Assembly (NCBI GenBank): GCA_949499105.1
Contig: CATEFX010000021.1
Span: 84,815 to 148,814 of the forward strand
Direction of reading: 5' to 3'
Source: Formosa sp. Hel1_33_131
GTDB lineage: Bacteria; Bacteroidota; Bacteroidia; Flavobacteriales; Flavobacteriaceae
Length of the DNA: 64,000 bases
Shown: positions 23,220-33,001 of the stretch, in pieces
Position numbering within the stretch: position 1 is the first letter of the stretch
How the letters are laid out: each line of letters begins with the position of its first letter
Position numbers and translations under genes: made by a program
The notes under the pieces: generated by a model
The model's database searches: none
Told to the model about the DNA's origin: nothing
The model's input: only the letters and a program-made list of their open reading frames with translations

Positions 23220-23970
23220 ATGGGATTATTTTTTTGATAACTCTTAGTTTGTGAGAGTGTGTTCTGGTGTCCACATTATAAATGCCACTTTGATCTAAGA
23301 GATCGATCCGGACTTTACCATGTGCGTGAATAATATGATGGTCCTCCATAATAATACCCACATGGATGATATCCCCTTCATTATTGTCAAAAAAAGCTAA
23401 ATCACCTGGTTCACTTTCTTCTATGAAACTGAGGGCTTCTCCTTGGGAGGCTTGTTGTGAAGCATCTCTCAGAATTTTGAAACCATTTAGTTTATAAACC
23501 ATTTGAACAAACCCAGAACAATCAATTCCAAAAGGCGTTTTTCCACCCCATAAATAAGGTGTATTTAAATATAATAAGGCGGTTTCAATAAGTTTGGATT
23601 TAACCTTATGTCCAACTGATTCAACCCCTTCAAAAGTGTGATTTAAGTAGGGGAGGCCATTCAAAGCTGAGCCTAATAAAATGGGATGTAATTGCTGTTT
23701 TTGATTGGATATAAAATCGACCAAATCCATCGCCATTAAGGGCGGTGATTTATGAAGCTGTTTGTAGTCGGATTCTTCGATGAATTGAAATTGCTTATTG
23801 TCTATCCAGCCTTCATAGCTGTCAAATCCCAATCGAATTCGACTCCAAGATTTTCGATGTTCCAAAACCTTAAAGTAATCACCATAGAGAACTTGAGAAA
23901 CCAATTCGCTGGAATCAGAAGCTTCAGATCTTAAAGCGACAACGCTTAAATAGCAAAGGCCGTATTGCAT
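23218..23970 (-). CDS. C40 family peptidase (NlpC/P60) with SH3-like N-terminus
   Basis: 250 aa; 'YLWGGKTPFGIDCSGFVQMVYKLNG...DIIHVGIIMEDHHIIHAHGKVR'. Confidence 0.93.
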   Translation of the reverse strand: MQYGLCYLSVVALRSEASDSSELVSQVLYGDYFKVLEHRKSWSRIRLGFDSYEGWIDNKQFQFIEESDYKQLHKSPPLMAMDLVDFISNQKQQLHPILLGSALNGLPYLNHTFEGVESVGHKVKSKLIETALLYLNTPYLWGGKTPFGIDCSGFVQMVYKLNGFKILRDASQQASQGEALSFIEESEPGDLAFFDNNEGDIIHVGIIMEDHHIIHAHGKVRIDLLDQSGIYNVDTRTHSHKLRVIKKIIP

Positions 23971-23973
23971 TGC

Positions 23974-25155
23974 TTATATATTTCGTTCGAGGATTAATGC
24001 CGAAGCACCGCCACCACCATTACAAATGGTTGCAGCTCCAATTTTCCCATTATTTTGTTCCAGAACACTTAACAGTGTCACCACAATTCTTGCCCCCGAA
24101 CATCCTAATGGATGTCCTAAAGAAACCGCGCCGCCATTAACATTCACGTTCGTATCATTGAGTTCTAAAAGTTTCATGTTCGCGAGTCCAACGACTGAAA
24201 AGGCTTCATTAAATTCAAAAAAGTCAACATCAGAAATACTCATATTTGCTTTTGCAAGTGCTTTTGGCAATGCTTTTGAGGGTGCGACGGTAAACCATTC
24301 GGGAGCAGTTGCTGTATCGGCATAGCCTTTGATCGTTGCTATGGGTTTCAGTCCAAGTTCTTCAGCTTTATCTTTACTCATTAGGATTAATGCAGCAGCG
24401 CCATCATTAATGGTAGAGGCGTTTGCAGCGGTGACAGTCCCATTTTTTGTGAAAGCTGCACGTAGACTAGGTATTTTATCTAAACGAACGTTTGTGAATT
24501 CTTCATCGGTATCCACGATGATCGGTTCGCCTCTTCGTTGCGGGACTGATACTGGTACTACTTCGGAATTGAATTTACCTGAATTCCATGCATCGGTTGA
24601 TCGTTTATAGGATTGTATGGCAAAAGCATCCTGATCTTCCCTAGAAAAATTATATTTTATGGCACAGCTATCGGCAAATACGCCCATGGCTTCTTGTGCA
24701 TAGGCATCTACCAATCCATCTCTTTGAAGACCATCTTCAACGGATATTGGTCCAAATTTTTGACCCGATCGTGCCTGTTGATAATGCGGAATTGAACTCA
24801 TGTTTTCCATACCACCAGCGACAACAACATCAGCATCGCCCAAAGCAATCGATTGGGCCGCTTGCGTAATGGTTTTCATTCCTGAAGCGCACACTTTATT
24901 AACGGTAGTGCAAGGAACAGAATCGGGAATACCAGCCTCAATTGCGGCCTGTCTTGCCGGTGCTTGCCCGTTGCCAGCCTGTACAACATGACCCATCAAG
25001 ACTTCATCGACTTGTTTTGGGTCTAAATTGATTTTATCGAGAGCACCTTTAATTGCGATTGCGCCTAGTTTTGGTGCAGCAACAGACGATAGGGCCCCTA
25101 AAAAACGCCCTATTGGGGTTCTCGCGGCGGATACAATTACAACGTCTTTACTCAT
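23974..25155 (-). CDS. Acetyl-CoA C-acyltransferase (thiolase)
   Basis: 393 aa; 'VNKVCASGMKTI', 'NEAFSVVGLANM', 'GGAVSLGHPLGCSGARI', 'CNGGGGASALILE'. Confidence 0.95.
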   Translation of the reverse strand: MSKDVVIVSAARTPIGRFLGALSSVAAPKLGAIAIKGALDKINLDPKQVDEVLMGHVVQAGNGQAPARQAAIEAGIPDSVPCTTVNKVCASGMKTITQAAQSIALGDADVVVAGGMENMSSIPHYQQARSGQKFGPISVEDGLQRDGLVDAYAQEAMGVFADSCAIKYNFSREDQDAFAIQSYKRSTDAWNSGKFNSEVVPVSVPQRRGEPIIVDTDEEFTNVRLDKIPSLRAAFTKNGTVTAANASTINDGAAALILMSKDKAEELGLKPIATIKGYADTATAPEWFTVAPSKALPKALAKANMSISDVDFFEFNEAFSVVGLANMKLLELNDTNVNVNGGAVSLGHPLGCSGARIVVTLLSVLEQNNGKIGAATICNGGGGASALILERNI

Positions 25156-25358
25156 AGATCAGAATTTAGAGATGTTCCTTGCGAAAATAACTAAAATTTA
25201 GGATATATAAAGTAGGATTATTCTAATATGGGAAGAAAATGCACTTCTTTTTATTACTTTTGGGTATTAACAAGATCATAATATGGAGATTGCTTGAGGT
25301 CTTTAGTTTTATGAGTCAACTAATTTTTTTGAATTTTTAAAATAGTCTAAGAGTCGCG

Positions 25359-27407
25359 ATGAAAGACCTAATTAATATTTTCCATAAAAATCATTCCTTA
25401 ATTTATAAGGTCTTTCTTTTTGTGCTAACCACGTTTGTTATTGTTTATTTATTTCCGAAAAGTGGAACATTCAGATATAGTTTTGAAAAAGGGAAACCTT
25501 GGCAGTCTGAAAATTTATACGCACCTTTTGATTTTGCGATTAAAAAAACAGCCGAAGAAATTGAAATAGAAAAACAGCAAATTATAAAGCAGTCCCCTGT
25601 TTTTTTTGATGTAGATACGCTCGTCATTTCTAATGTAAAAAATGAATATGCAACTGCATTTGTGCGGTTATTTTTTGAGCTTCCAAAGGATCAAATCAAA
25701 TTTGATTTGTTTAATAATGGTGTTCAGTTTTTAGATCAAATATACCAAAGCGGTGTGATTCAAGATCAATTTGATTATGATTCTAACCAGCAAATTTCTA
25801 TCCTAGTTAACAAAACACAAAGTGGCGTCAAACCTTTTGATAGTTTTTTTCTTCAAACTAATTTAAAATCTTTTATAGAATCCAATATCAGTGAATTACA
25901 ATTAGAGGCCTATCGTCAACGCTATTTAGCCCTCTTTTTTGATATTGTAAAACCCAATACAGGACTCAACAAAGCACTCACACAGATTTCACTTGATGAA
26001 CGATTAAATCAAATGAAACTCGTTAGAGGGCGTGTCGATAAGCAAACTCTTATTATTTCTAAAGGCGAAGTGGTTCAAGGGGATAACTATGCAGTGTTAA
26101 ATTCGTTAGAATCTGAATATGAATCTCAAGTTTGGACGGATTCAAACTATACGCTCGTCGTGATTGCATACACTGTTCTGGTATCTCTCGCTTTGTTGAT
26201 GCTATTATTATTTATGAAAAAATATAGGGTTGAAGTATTTTCAAACAATACCAAAGTCACCTTTATCTTTTTCAATATCGTTTTGATGGTTCTTTTGACC
26301 ACTTTGGTTGTTAATTATAATTCGTCCTATATTTATATAGTTCCACTTTGTATTTTGCCCTTAATATTAAAAGCTTTTTTTGATGCTCGTTTAGGACTGT
26401 TCACCCATGTTATTACAGTGTTGTTACTAGGCTTTGTTGTTGCGAACAACTATGAATATATGTTTTTACAAATTATCGCAGGGATTGTTACCATATTAAC
26501 GGTTTCCGAACTTTATAAACGTGCTAATTTATTTATCTCTGTTGGACAAATCACCCTGATATATATCGTATCCTATTTTGCGTTTTTTGTAATTCATGAA
26601 GGGAGTATCGATAATTTACAATGGGAAACTTTTTTATTGTTCGTTTTGTGTGGATTAGCAACCTTGTTTGTTCAGCCACTTATCTATGTGTATGAAAAAC
26701 TCTTTGGGCTGGTGTCTGATGTGTCGTTGTTAGAGCTTTCAGACACCAATTCTAAGTTATTGAAAGAATTATCTGATAAGGCCCCAGGAACCTTCCATCA
26801 TTCTTTAAATGTAGCTAATCTTGCGGAGGCGGCTGCCAATGAAATTGGTGCCAATGCCATGCTTGTAAGAGTCGGAGCCTTGTACCACGATATTGGAAAA
26901 ATGACCAACCCGACCTATTTTACCGAAAATCAATCGACCGGTACCAATCCCCATGACGAATTATCGCCAAAGGAAAGTGCTCGAATTATTATAAATCATG
27001 TCATTGACGGCATAGAGCTCGCAAAGAAAAACAACCTACCAGACAGAGTCATCGACTTTATTAGAACGCACCATGGAACCAGTGTGGTGTATTATTTTTA
27101 TAACAAACAACGCGAGGCAAATCAAGATTTTGATGAAGCCGATTTTGCGTATAGTGGTCCAAATCCATTTAGTAAAGAAACGGCCATACTTATGATGTGT
27201 GACAGTGTTGAAGCTGCTTCCAAGAGTTTGAAAAACCCGACCTCTACCAAAATCAATGATTTTGTAGATATGATCATTTCTAAACAAATGGAATCAAATC
27301 AGTTTTTAAATGCAAATATTACATTCAAAGAAATACAATCTATTAAGAAGGTTTTAAAGCGTAAGTTGGCTAATATCTATCACTTACGTATTGAATACCC
27401 AGACTAA
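25359..27407 (+). CDS. HD family phosphohydrolase, 7TM-7TMR-HD/PgpH-like
   Basis: 682 aa; TM segments then 'PGTFHHSLNVANLAEAAANEIGANAMLVRVGALYHDIGKM'. Confidence 0.93.
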   Translation: MKDLINIFHKNHSLIYKVFLFVLTTFVIVYLFPKSGTFRYSFEKGKPWQSENLYAPFDFAIKKTAEEIEIEKQQIIKQSPVFFDVDTLVISNVKNEYATAFVRLFFELPKDQIKFDLFNNGVQFLDQIYQSGVIQDQFDYDSNQQISILVNKTQSGVKPFDSFFLQTNLKSFIESNISELQLEAYRQRYLALFFDIVKPNTGLNKALTQISLDERLNQMKLVRGRVDKQTLIISKGEVVQGDNYAVLNSLESEYESQVWTDSNYTLVVIAYTVLVSLALLMLLLFMKKYRVEVFSNNTKVTFIFFNIVLMVLLTTLVVNYNSSYIYIVPLCILPLILKAFFDARLGLFTHVITVLLLGFVVANNYEYMFLQIIAGIVTILTVSELYKRANLFISVGQITLIYIVSYFAFFVIHEGSIDNLQWETFLLFVLCGLATLFVQPLIYVYEKLFGLVSDVSLLELSDTNSKLLKELSDKAPGTFHHSLNVANLAEAAANEIGANAMLVRVGALYHDIGKMTNPTYFTENQSTGTNPHDELSPKESARIIINHVIDGIELAKKNNLPDRVIDFIRTHHGTSVVYYFYNKQREANQDFDEADFAYSGPNPFSKETAILMMCDSVEAASKSLKNPTSTKINDFVDMIISKQMESNQFLNANITFKEIQSIKKVLKRKLANIYHLRIEYPD

Positions 27408-27439
27408 GATATTTTTCTTTTAAAAAACTAAAAAAATAG

Positions 27440-27471
27440 TTTGCGTTCTTAATAATGAACAACTACATTTG
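27440..27471 (+). promoter_or_regulatory. Bacteroidetes-type promoter of the tRNA-Ser/tRNA-Pro unit
   Basis: TTTG (27440-27443), 20-nt spacer, TACATTTG (27464-27471), matching -33 TTTG / -7 TAnnTTTG. Confidence 0.7.
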
Positions 27472-27506
27472 CAACCGCAATTTTAATTGCTTAAGTTCAT
27501 TAAATA

Positions 27507-27590
27507 GGAGAGGTGCCAGAGTGGTAATGGAGCAGATTGCTAATCTGTCGACGGGTAACTGTCGCCAGGGTTCGAGTCCCTGTCTCTCCG
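27507..27590 (+). tRNA. tRNA-Ser (GCT)
   Basis: GGAGAGG...TCTCTCC-G; anticodon loop TTGCTAA; long variable arm; GGTTCGAGTCC T-arm. Confidence 0.95.
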
Positions 27591-27616
27591 CAATTAGTAA
27601 ACTAACAATAGATAAC

Positions 27617-27714
27617 CAATTCGGGGTGTAGCGTAGCCCGGTTATCGCGCCACGTTTGGGACGTGGAGGCCGCAGGTTCGAATCCTGCCACCCCGACACA
27701 GAGGTCGTCACGCT
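27617..27714 (+). repeat. 98-bp direct repeat copy 1 (tRNA-Pro plus flanks)
   Basis: Same as 46799-46896 except one mismatch (27699 c vs 46881 a). Confidence 0.93.
27622..27696 (+). tRNA. tRNA-Pro (TGG)
   Basis: CGGGGTG...CACCCCG-A; anticodon stem-loop CCACG-TTTGGGA-CGTGG. Confidence 0.95.
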
Positions 27715-27765
27715 AAAAGCGTGACCACCCCGACACAGAGGTGGTCACGCTAGAAGCGTGACCAC
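27703..27765. repeat. Two REP-like hairpins downstream of tRNA-Pro
   Basis: gtcacgctaaaagcgtgac (27707-27725) and gtggtcacgctagaagcgtgaccac (27741-27765), each followed by 'cc(c)gaca'. Confidence 0.85.
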
Positions 27766-27776
27766 CCGACAAAAAT

Positions 27777-27806
27777 AATCCAATCACGAAAGTGGTTGGA
27801 TTTTTT
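27777..27806 (+). terminator. Rho-independent terminator of the tRNA unit
   Basis: 'aatccaatcac gaaa gtggttggatttttt'. Confidence 0.85.
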
Positions 27807-28358
27807 GGTTATTAAAAATGAGCATTCAAAATCACCATCTTTTTGGATTTAAAATTTCACTCAAATTGGGAATGATTTGTATTGAATTTGCTTACTAGTA
27901 ATTCAATATTACGTACAGATTTTAATCCGATTTCATCAACAAAGTTAATTACTTACTTTATTAGTTTCTCTCAAAGAACTACTAAAATAAAACAATACAG
28001 AATATCAATAAAGTTGAATTTATCTTATAATTTGAACGTGTTAAATCTTGATTTCCAGAGTTCAAAAATAACTTACAACACTAATTAACCATACATCTCC
28101 ACAACATTACTTTAAATTTAAGAATACTTCAATTTATTTTTATGGGAGGTTTGTTTAGATATCGTTGATAAAACCCCCTTAAAATTGTCATGTATGTTTT
28201 TTGTTGAGGTAAGTTTTGTCAATTTCTTAATATATTGATATAAATTCCCATTATAATAATGGTAGAATTCTATCTAGTACAAAAGGCACTCAAATCAAAC
28301 CGTTTGTTTTTGGAATTAAAACCATTTAGAATCATCAATTTATAAATTCAATAGAATT

Positions 28359-31300
28359 ATGAAACACAATTTTATAAGATTAGTATTCTTCTTATTTGTA
28401 ACATCAATTTTTGCTCAAGCAGATAAAGTATCTGTTTTGAATGATGACGATGGAATGAAGTTAGTTGTCAATGGCGAACACTTCATGATTAACGGTATGA
28501 ACTGGGATTATTTTCCTATTGGGACTAATTACTCCTATAGTTTATGGAAGCAATCGGATGATGTCATTAAGGCAGCATTGGATGCAGAAATGGGCTTATT
28601 GAAAAACATGGGCGTGAATGTCATAAGACAATATACAGGTGTCCAACCAAAATGGATACAGTATATCTATGAAAATTATGGTATTTATACCTTGTTGAAT
28701 CACTCGTTTGGACGATACGGTCTAACGGTGAACGGCGCATGGGAAGTAGTGACAGATTATAGAGACCCAGCAACTCAAGCGTTGTTAATGTCTGAAGCCA
28801 CTAAAATGGCACAAGACTATAAAGACACCCCCGGTTTGTTAATGTTCTTATTAGGGAATGAAAATAACTACGGACTTTTTTGGGCCGGTGCTGAAACCGA
28901 AGATTTCCCAGACGAAGCAGAAAAAATAGCTTTCATTGGAGAAGAACGTGGGCGTCCAATGTACAAGCTCATGAACGATGCTTCCATTAAAATGAAGACT
29001 ATTGATGGCTCCCATCCCATAGCAATCTGTAATGGAGATGTATTATTCATCGATATTATTGCTGAAGAATGTAAAAACATTGATGTTTTCGGAACCAATA
29101 TGTATCGCGGTGCTTCTTTTACAGATGCCTTCAAAACGGTTAAGGAGAAGTTAGACATGCCAATCATGCTGACGGAGTTTGGTGCAGATTCATTCAATGC
29201 AATCAAAAATGCAGAAGACCAAAAAATGCAAGCCTATTACATGGTTGAAAACTGGAAAGATATTTACCAGAATGCAGCAGGTCTAGGAAAAGCTGAAAAT
29301 GCCATTGGAGGTTTTACCTTTCAATTTAGTGATGGTTGGTGGAAATTTGGACAAACTAAAAATTTAGAAGTGCATGACAACAATGCATCATGGGCAAATG
29401 GAGGCTATTCATTAGATCTTGCACCTGGCGAAAACAATATGAATGAAGAGTGGTTTGGAATTTGTGCAAAAGGACCAACCGATGTCAGAGGCCTGTATAC
29501 GTTATATCCAAGAGCGGCCTATTATGCTTTAAAAGAAGCTCATCAATTAAATCCTTACGAAGAAGGTGTGGATGCGGAATTTGTGAAAAATCATTTTGAA
29601 AACATTGAATTAATGGGGGCTGTCCTTCGAGCTAGAGGCGACAAAGCGGCTTTAGGAGGCAATGAAAAAATTAAGCTAAGCAATATGAGAGCTGAGTTTA
29701 CAACCTTTAATACAGGCGGTAGTCTTATTACGACTCCCGACAATATCGATCCAAAGAATTCAGGCTACCCAGATCAACTTGGGTTTGATCATATGCAATC
29801 GTATTTCATTGGCGTGGAAGCGAACCCGACTTCTAGCATGAGAGCCAATGTTAATTTTAACATATTAGGTAATGTCGCTGATAATCCAATTGACGAAATA
29901 TTTTATGAAAATACAGGGCGTTCAATATCTGTAAATACAGATGATGGAAATGTAGAAATTACTGATCCAAACAGAGTAAAAATATACAATGCTGAATTTG
30001 ATTGGAATGCGAAAGAGTTTAATTTAAGAGGGTTTTATAGAACTGGACATTACCACTGGAGTTACGAAGGTGATTTCTTCGGTTTATACAGGGAAGCTAA
30101 CTATGGTCCAAATTTAGACCTTTATAATGGAGAAATTTCAGGAATTGAGGTCGATGGTAAAGGGGCTCTAAAAGGTTTAAAAGCCGCTTTTGGGTCTCAA
30201 CTTTGGTGGGGAGCTAACCCTGCAGTCCTATTGAAATATGGAACTAAACTAGGAAAATGGGATGTCACTGGGGTCTATCATGAAGATATTGATGATGTTG
30301 GAGAAGCGGTCACTTCGATTGCTGTACCACTTCCAAAAACACGTCGTGTGACTTTACATACCGCGAGAGAATTTGGAGATTTTATTTTTGAAGCCGGTGG
30401 TATTTGGGGTGGACAACCGTTAAACGGACGCGAATTTCAAATTGCAGAAGGAACGACTGATAACTACATCATTTATACCGATGAAATCGATGCAAAAGAT
30501 AACTGGGGTGCCAAAGCGAAGTTAACCTATCAAAAAGGAGCTTTTAAATGGTACGCACAAGGCGCAAGCATGGGCTTAGTTGCCAATGGCGGGACCGATC
30601 AAACACAAACATTTACGGGCTGGAAACTTAAGGATTCTGGAAGCGGAAATCAAAACAACTTCCTAACAGGGTTTTCATACATCATTGGAGATTTTGAAAT
30701 CGCACCTAACTTTCTATGGCAAAAACCAATTGTCGATGCAATGCCAAATGATATGAACGGCGGAACAGGACGTCTTAGAAATATTCAAGACGATCCATTT
30801 GCCGTAAGATCCAATAGAGAAACCACTGCCGGAGAAATTTTATTATCTTATGATCCGACTCCCGGCACTTGGATGTATGAATGGGACAACGACCGAGCAG
30901 AGGATGCTGAGTTTGCTTTTAACTTAGGGTTTATCTATCGCCATCACCCAACTGCGCAAGATGCAGCTATTGGTTTTTTAGCCAATCGTACTGCTTTTGC
31001 CTTTCCAAATGCTGCCCCTGCAAAAGATTTATGGGAAGCACATTCGCGAGTGGTCTCTAAAGTGAGTCCAGACCTCGGTTTGATCGCTAACTTCTATGCA
31101 GGTAATATACAGTCTACTGGTAGTGACGAACGTTTAGTTGAGCGCTATGGAGGCGATATTCGATTGATTTATAACAAACTGAAACTAACCCATACGTTTA
31201 AAGTTAACGATTGGGGACCTTTTGATTATCACCGTGATTTTAACTTGACATACCCTGTTCAATTAATGTTAGATCTATCGACCACTTTAGGAAAACCAGA

Positions 31301-31496
31301 TTGGTTTATCCTTCCAAATACTCAAGTAGGCTTACGTGGTACATGGCGTTCATTAAATCAATATTCGCCTCGTTACTCACCTAGTTTTGTACCAGAAAAC
31401 ACCTATCCACCAATACCGCCAATTAGTACTGTTGGCTTTGGATTTGGAAGCGAATGGGAAATTAGAACATACATACATATCAATATTGGTAAATAA
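28359..31496 (+). CDS. Secreted TIM-barrel glycosidase-like domain fused to C-terminal outer-membrane beta-barrel-like domain
   Basis: 1045 aa; signal peptide; 'LVVNGEHFMINGMNWDY', 'FLLGNENNYG' and 'IMLTEFGADSF' (clan GH-A type Glu motifs); C-terminal ~550 aa of beta strands ending 'EIRTYIHINIGK'. Confidence 0.65.
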   Translation: MKHNFIRLVFFLFVTSIFAQADKVSVLNDDDGMKLVVNGEHFMINGMNWDYFPIGTNYSYSLWKQSDDVIKAALDAEMGLLKNMGVNVIRQYTGVQPKWIQYIYENYGIYTLLNHSFGRYGLTVNGAWEVVTDYRDPATQALLMSEATKMAQDYKDTPGLLMFLLGNENNYGLFWAGAETEDFPDEAEKIAFIGEERGRPMYKLMNDASIKMKTIDGSHPIAICNGDVLFIDIIAEECKNIDVFGTNMYRGASFTDAFKTVKEKLDMPIMLTEFGADSFNAIKNAEDQKMQAYYMVENWKDIYQNAAGLGKAENAIGGFTFQFSDGWWKFGQTKNLEVHDNNASWANGGYSLDLAPGENNMNEEWFGICAKGPTDVRGLYTLYPRAAYYALKEAHQLNPYEEGVDAEFVKNHFENIELMGAVLRARGDKAALGGNEKIKLSNMRAEFTTFNTGGSLITTPDNIDPKNSGYPDQLGFDHMQSYFIGVEANPTSSMRANVNFNILGNVADNPIDEIFYENTGRSISVNTDDGNVEITDPNRVKIYNAEFDWNAKEFNLRGFYRTGHYHWSYEGDFFGLYREANYGPNLDLYNGEISGIEVDGKGALKGLKAAFGSQLWWGANPAVLLKYGTKLGKWDVTGVYHEDIDDVGEAVTSIAVPLPKTRRVTLHTAREFGDFIFEAGGIWGGQPLNGREFQIAEGTTDNYIIYTDEIDAKDNWGAKAKLTYQKGAFKWYAQGASMGLVANGGTDQTQTFTGWKLKDSGSGNQNNFLTGFSYIIGDFEIAPNFLWQKPIVDAMPNDMNGGTGRLRNIQDDPFAVRSNRETTAGEILLSYDPTPGTWMYEWDNDRAEDAEFAFNLGFIYRHHPTAQDAAIGFLANRTAFAFPNAAPAKDLWEAHSRVVSKVSPDLGLIANFYAGNIQSTGSDERLVERYGGDIRLIYNKLKLTHTFKVNDWGPFDYHRDFNLTYPVQLMLDLSTTLGKPDWFILPNTQVGLRGTWRSLNQYSPRYSPSFVPENTYPPIPPISTVGFGFGSEWEIRTYIHINIGK

Positions 31497-31507
31497 AAAA
31501 CTATAAA

Positions 31508-32971
31508 ATGAAAAATATAAAATTTATGTATTCAAAAGTTATGTTGCTCTCAGGCTTACTTTTTGTAGTGATGATGAGTTGTGAACGAGATATTACGGAC
31601 AAAGTAGAATTTGCGCATTTGACCAAATCAGGTGAGATTTTCACAGATTCTCCAATTGGACTTGGAAGTGATTTCTACTTTCCATACACAGGTTCAAAAC
31701 CAACCGCATGGTCAGTAGACGAAAGCGAAGGCTATGAAAGTGCCGCCTCTATGCGAATTGACGTTCCTAATGCCAACGATCCAGAAGGAAACTATGCTGG
31801 AGCCATATTTAGAGTTGATGGTGCTGGACGTGACCTCACCGAATTTGATGCTTTGACTTTTTGGGCGAAAGCCACCCAAGGCGTTGTTATTGGTGAAATA
31901 GGCTTTGGACAAGATTTTGGACTGAATAAATATCAGGTCAATGAAACAGATGTAAGCTTCAGTACTACTTGGCAAAAATACGTGATTCCAATTCCGGACG
32001 CTTCCAAACTTTTTGATGAAAGAGGGATGTTTTGGTATTCCGCAGGAACTCAAAATACAGGTGGAAATGCCTACTCTTTTTGGATTGATGAATTGAAATT
32101 CGAAAAATTAGGAACTATCGGTCAGTCAAGACCCGCTATTCAAAATGGTGAAGATGTTGTTAAAAATGTATTTGCAGGAATTAGTTTAGAATTAACAGGC
32201 TTCACACAAACATTCAACTTGGGTAACGGCATTGATAAGACAGTCAATGTAGCACCAAGTTACTTTGACTTTACATCTTCGGAACCGAGTATAGCTTTCA
32301 TAAATGAATTTGGAAACATCAGTGTTAGTAGTGGTACAGCCGTTATTACAGCGAGTTTGGGTGGTGTAGAAGCGGAAGGATCTTTGACTATCAATGCCGT
32401 CGGTCAGTTTGAACTAGCACCAACCCCAACTACAAACCCTAGTAATGTAATTTCTGTTTTTAGTGATTCTTATGAAAACATTCCTGTAGATTATTTTAAT
32501 GGCTATTGGGAACCTTATCAAACAACTCTAGGAGGTGAAATTATTATAAATGGACAAAATGTGATTAAGTTTACGGACTTTAATTTTGTGGGCACGAAAC
32601 TTATAACACCTCTAGATATTTCGGAAATGACCCATTTTAGTATTGATATATTAATGCCTGTAATTTTGCCAACGGATATTGATATGCTTATTGTTTTAAA
32701 AAATGAAAATTCTGCTGAGACAACTCTACAACAGCAGCGTATTGGTGGTCAAACATATCAATGGTCTAATCAAACAGGGGATATCACTGATACGGAAACC
32801 AATGCAACCTTTGAAGCAGGAGGCGTATGGAAAACCTTTAAAATTCCTCTTAGACCAACGTCAGAAACTGGTTTGGATAAGACAGGAGTTAATCTCATCA
32901 TCATTGAAAGGATAAAATCTTCTAACGTGACTGATTTACACATCGATAATATGTATTTCTTTAAAGAATAA
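31508..32971 (+). CDS. Surface glycan-binding-type lipoprotein (CBM-like and Ig-like segments)
   Basis: 487 aa; lipobox 'VVMMSCE'; beta-sandwich-like segments ('DLTEFDALTFWAKATQG', 'DISEMTHFSIDILMP'). Confidence 0.6.
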   Translation: MKNIKFMYSKVMLLSGLLFVVMMSCERDITDKVEFAHLTKSGEIFTDSPIGLGSDFYFPYTGSKPTAWSVDESEGYESAASMRIDVPNANDPEGNYAGAIFRVDGAGRDLTEFDALTFWAKATQGVVIGEIGFGQDFGLNKYQVNETDVSFSTTWQKYVIPIPDASKLFDERGMFWYSAGTQNTGGNAYSFWIDELKFEKLGTIGQSRPAIQNGEDVVKNVFAGISLELTGFTQTFNLGNGIDKTVNVAPSYFDFTSSEPSIAFINEFGNISVSSGTAVITASLGGVEAEGSLTINAVGQFELAPTPTTNPSNVISVFSDSYENIPVDYFNGYWEPYQTTLGGEIIINGQNVIKFTDFNFVGTKLITPLDISEMTHFSIDILMPVILPTDIDMLIVLKNENSAETTLQQQRIGGQTYQWSNQTGDITDTETNATFEAGGVWKTFKIPLRPTSETGLDKTGVNLIIIERIKSSNVTDLHIDNMYFFKE

Positions 32972-33001
32972 TAATTAAGAAAATATTAAAACAATAAAAA
33001 A

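Noticed and set aside
27463-27711. ORF on minus strand 'MTTSVSGWQDSNLRPPRPKRGAITGLRYTPN...'
   Set aside because: Antisense translation of tRNA-Pro and tRNA-Ser; 'GWQDSNLRPPRPKRGAITGLRYTPN' is the reverse strand of the tRNA, not a protein.
27703-27770. Possible CRISPR-like repeat pair
   Set aside because: Only two hairpins of unequal sequence next to a tRNA, no spacers of regular length, no cas genes.
27882-28088. 68-aa ORF between tRNA unit and the glucan locus
   Set aside because: AT-rich intergenic region, Asn/Ile/Ser-rich sequence without domain; likely spurious.
28248-28262. CCATTA-TAA-TAATGG short inverted repeat upstream of the glucan locus
   Set aside because: Could be an operator but such AT-rich palindromes are expected by chance; no matching second copy identified.
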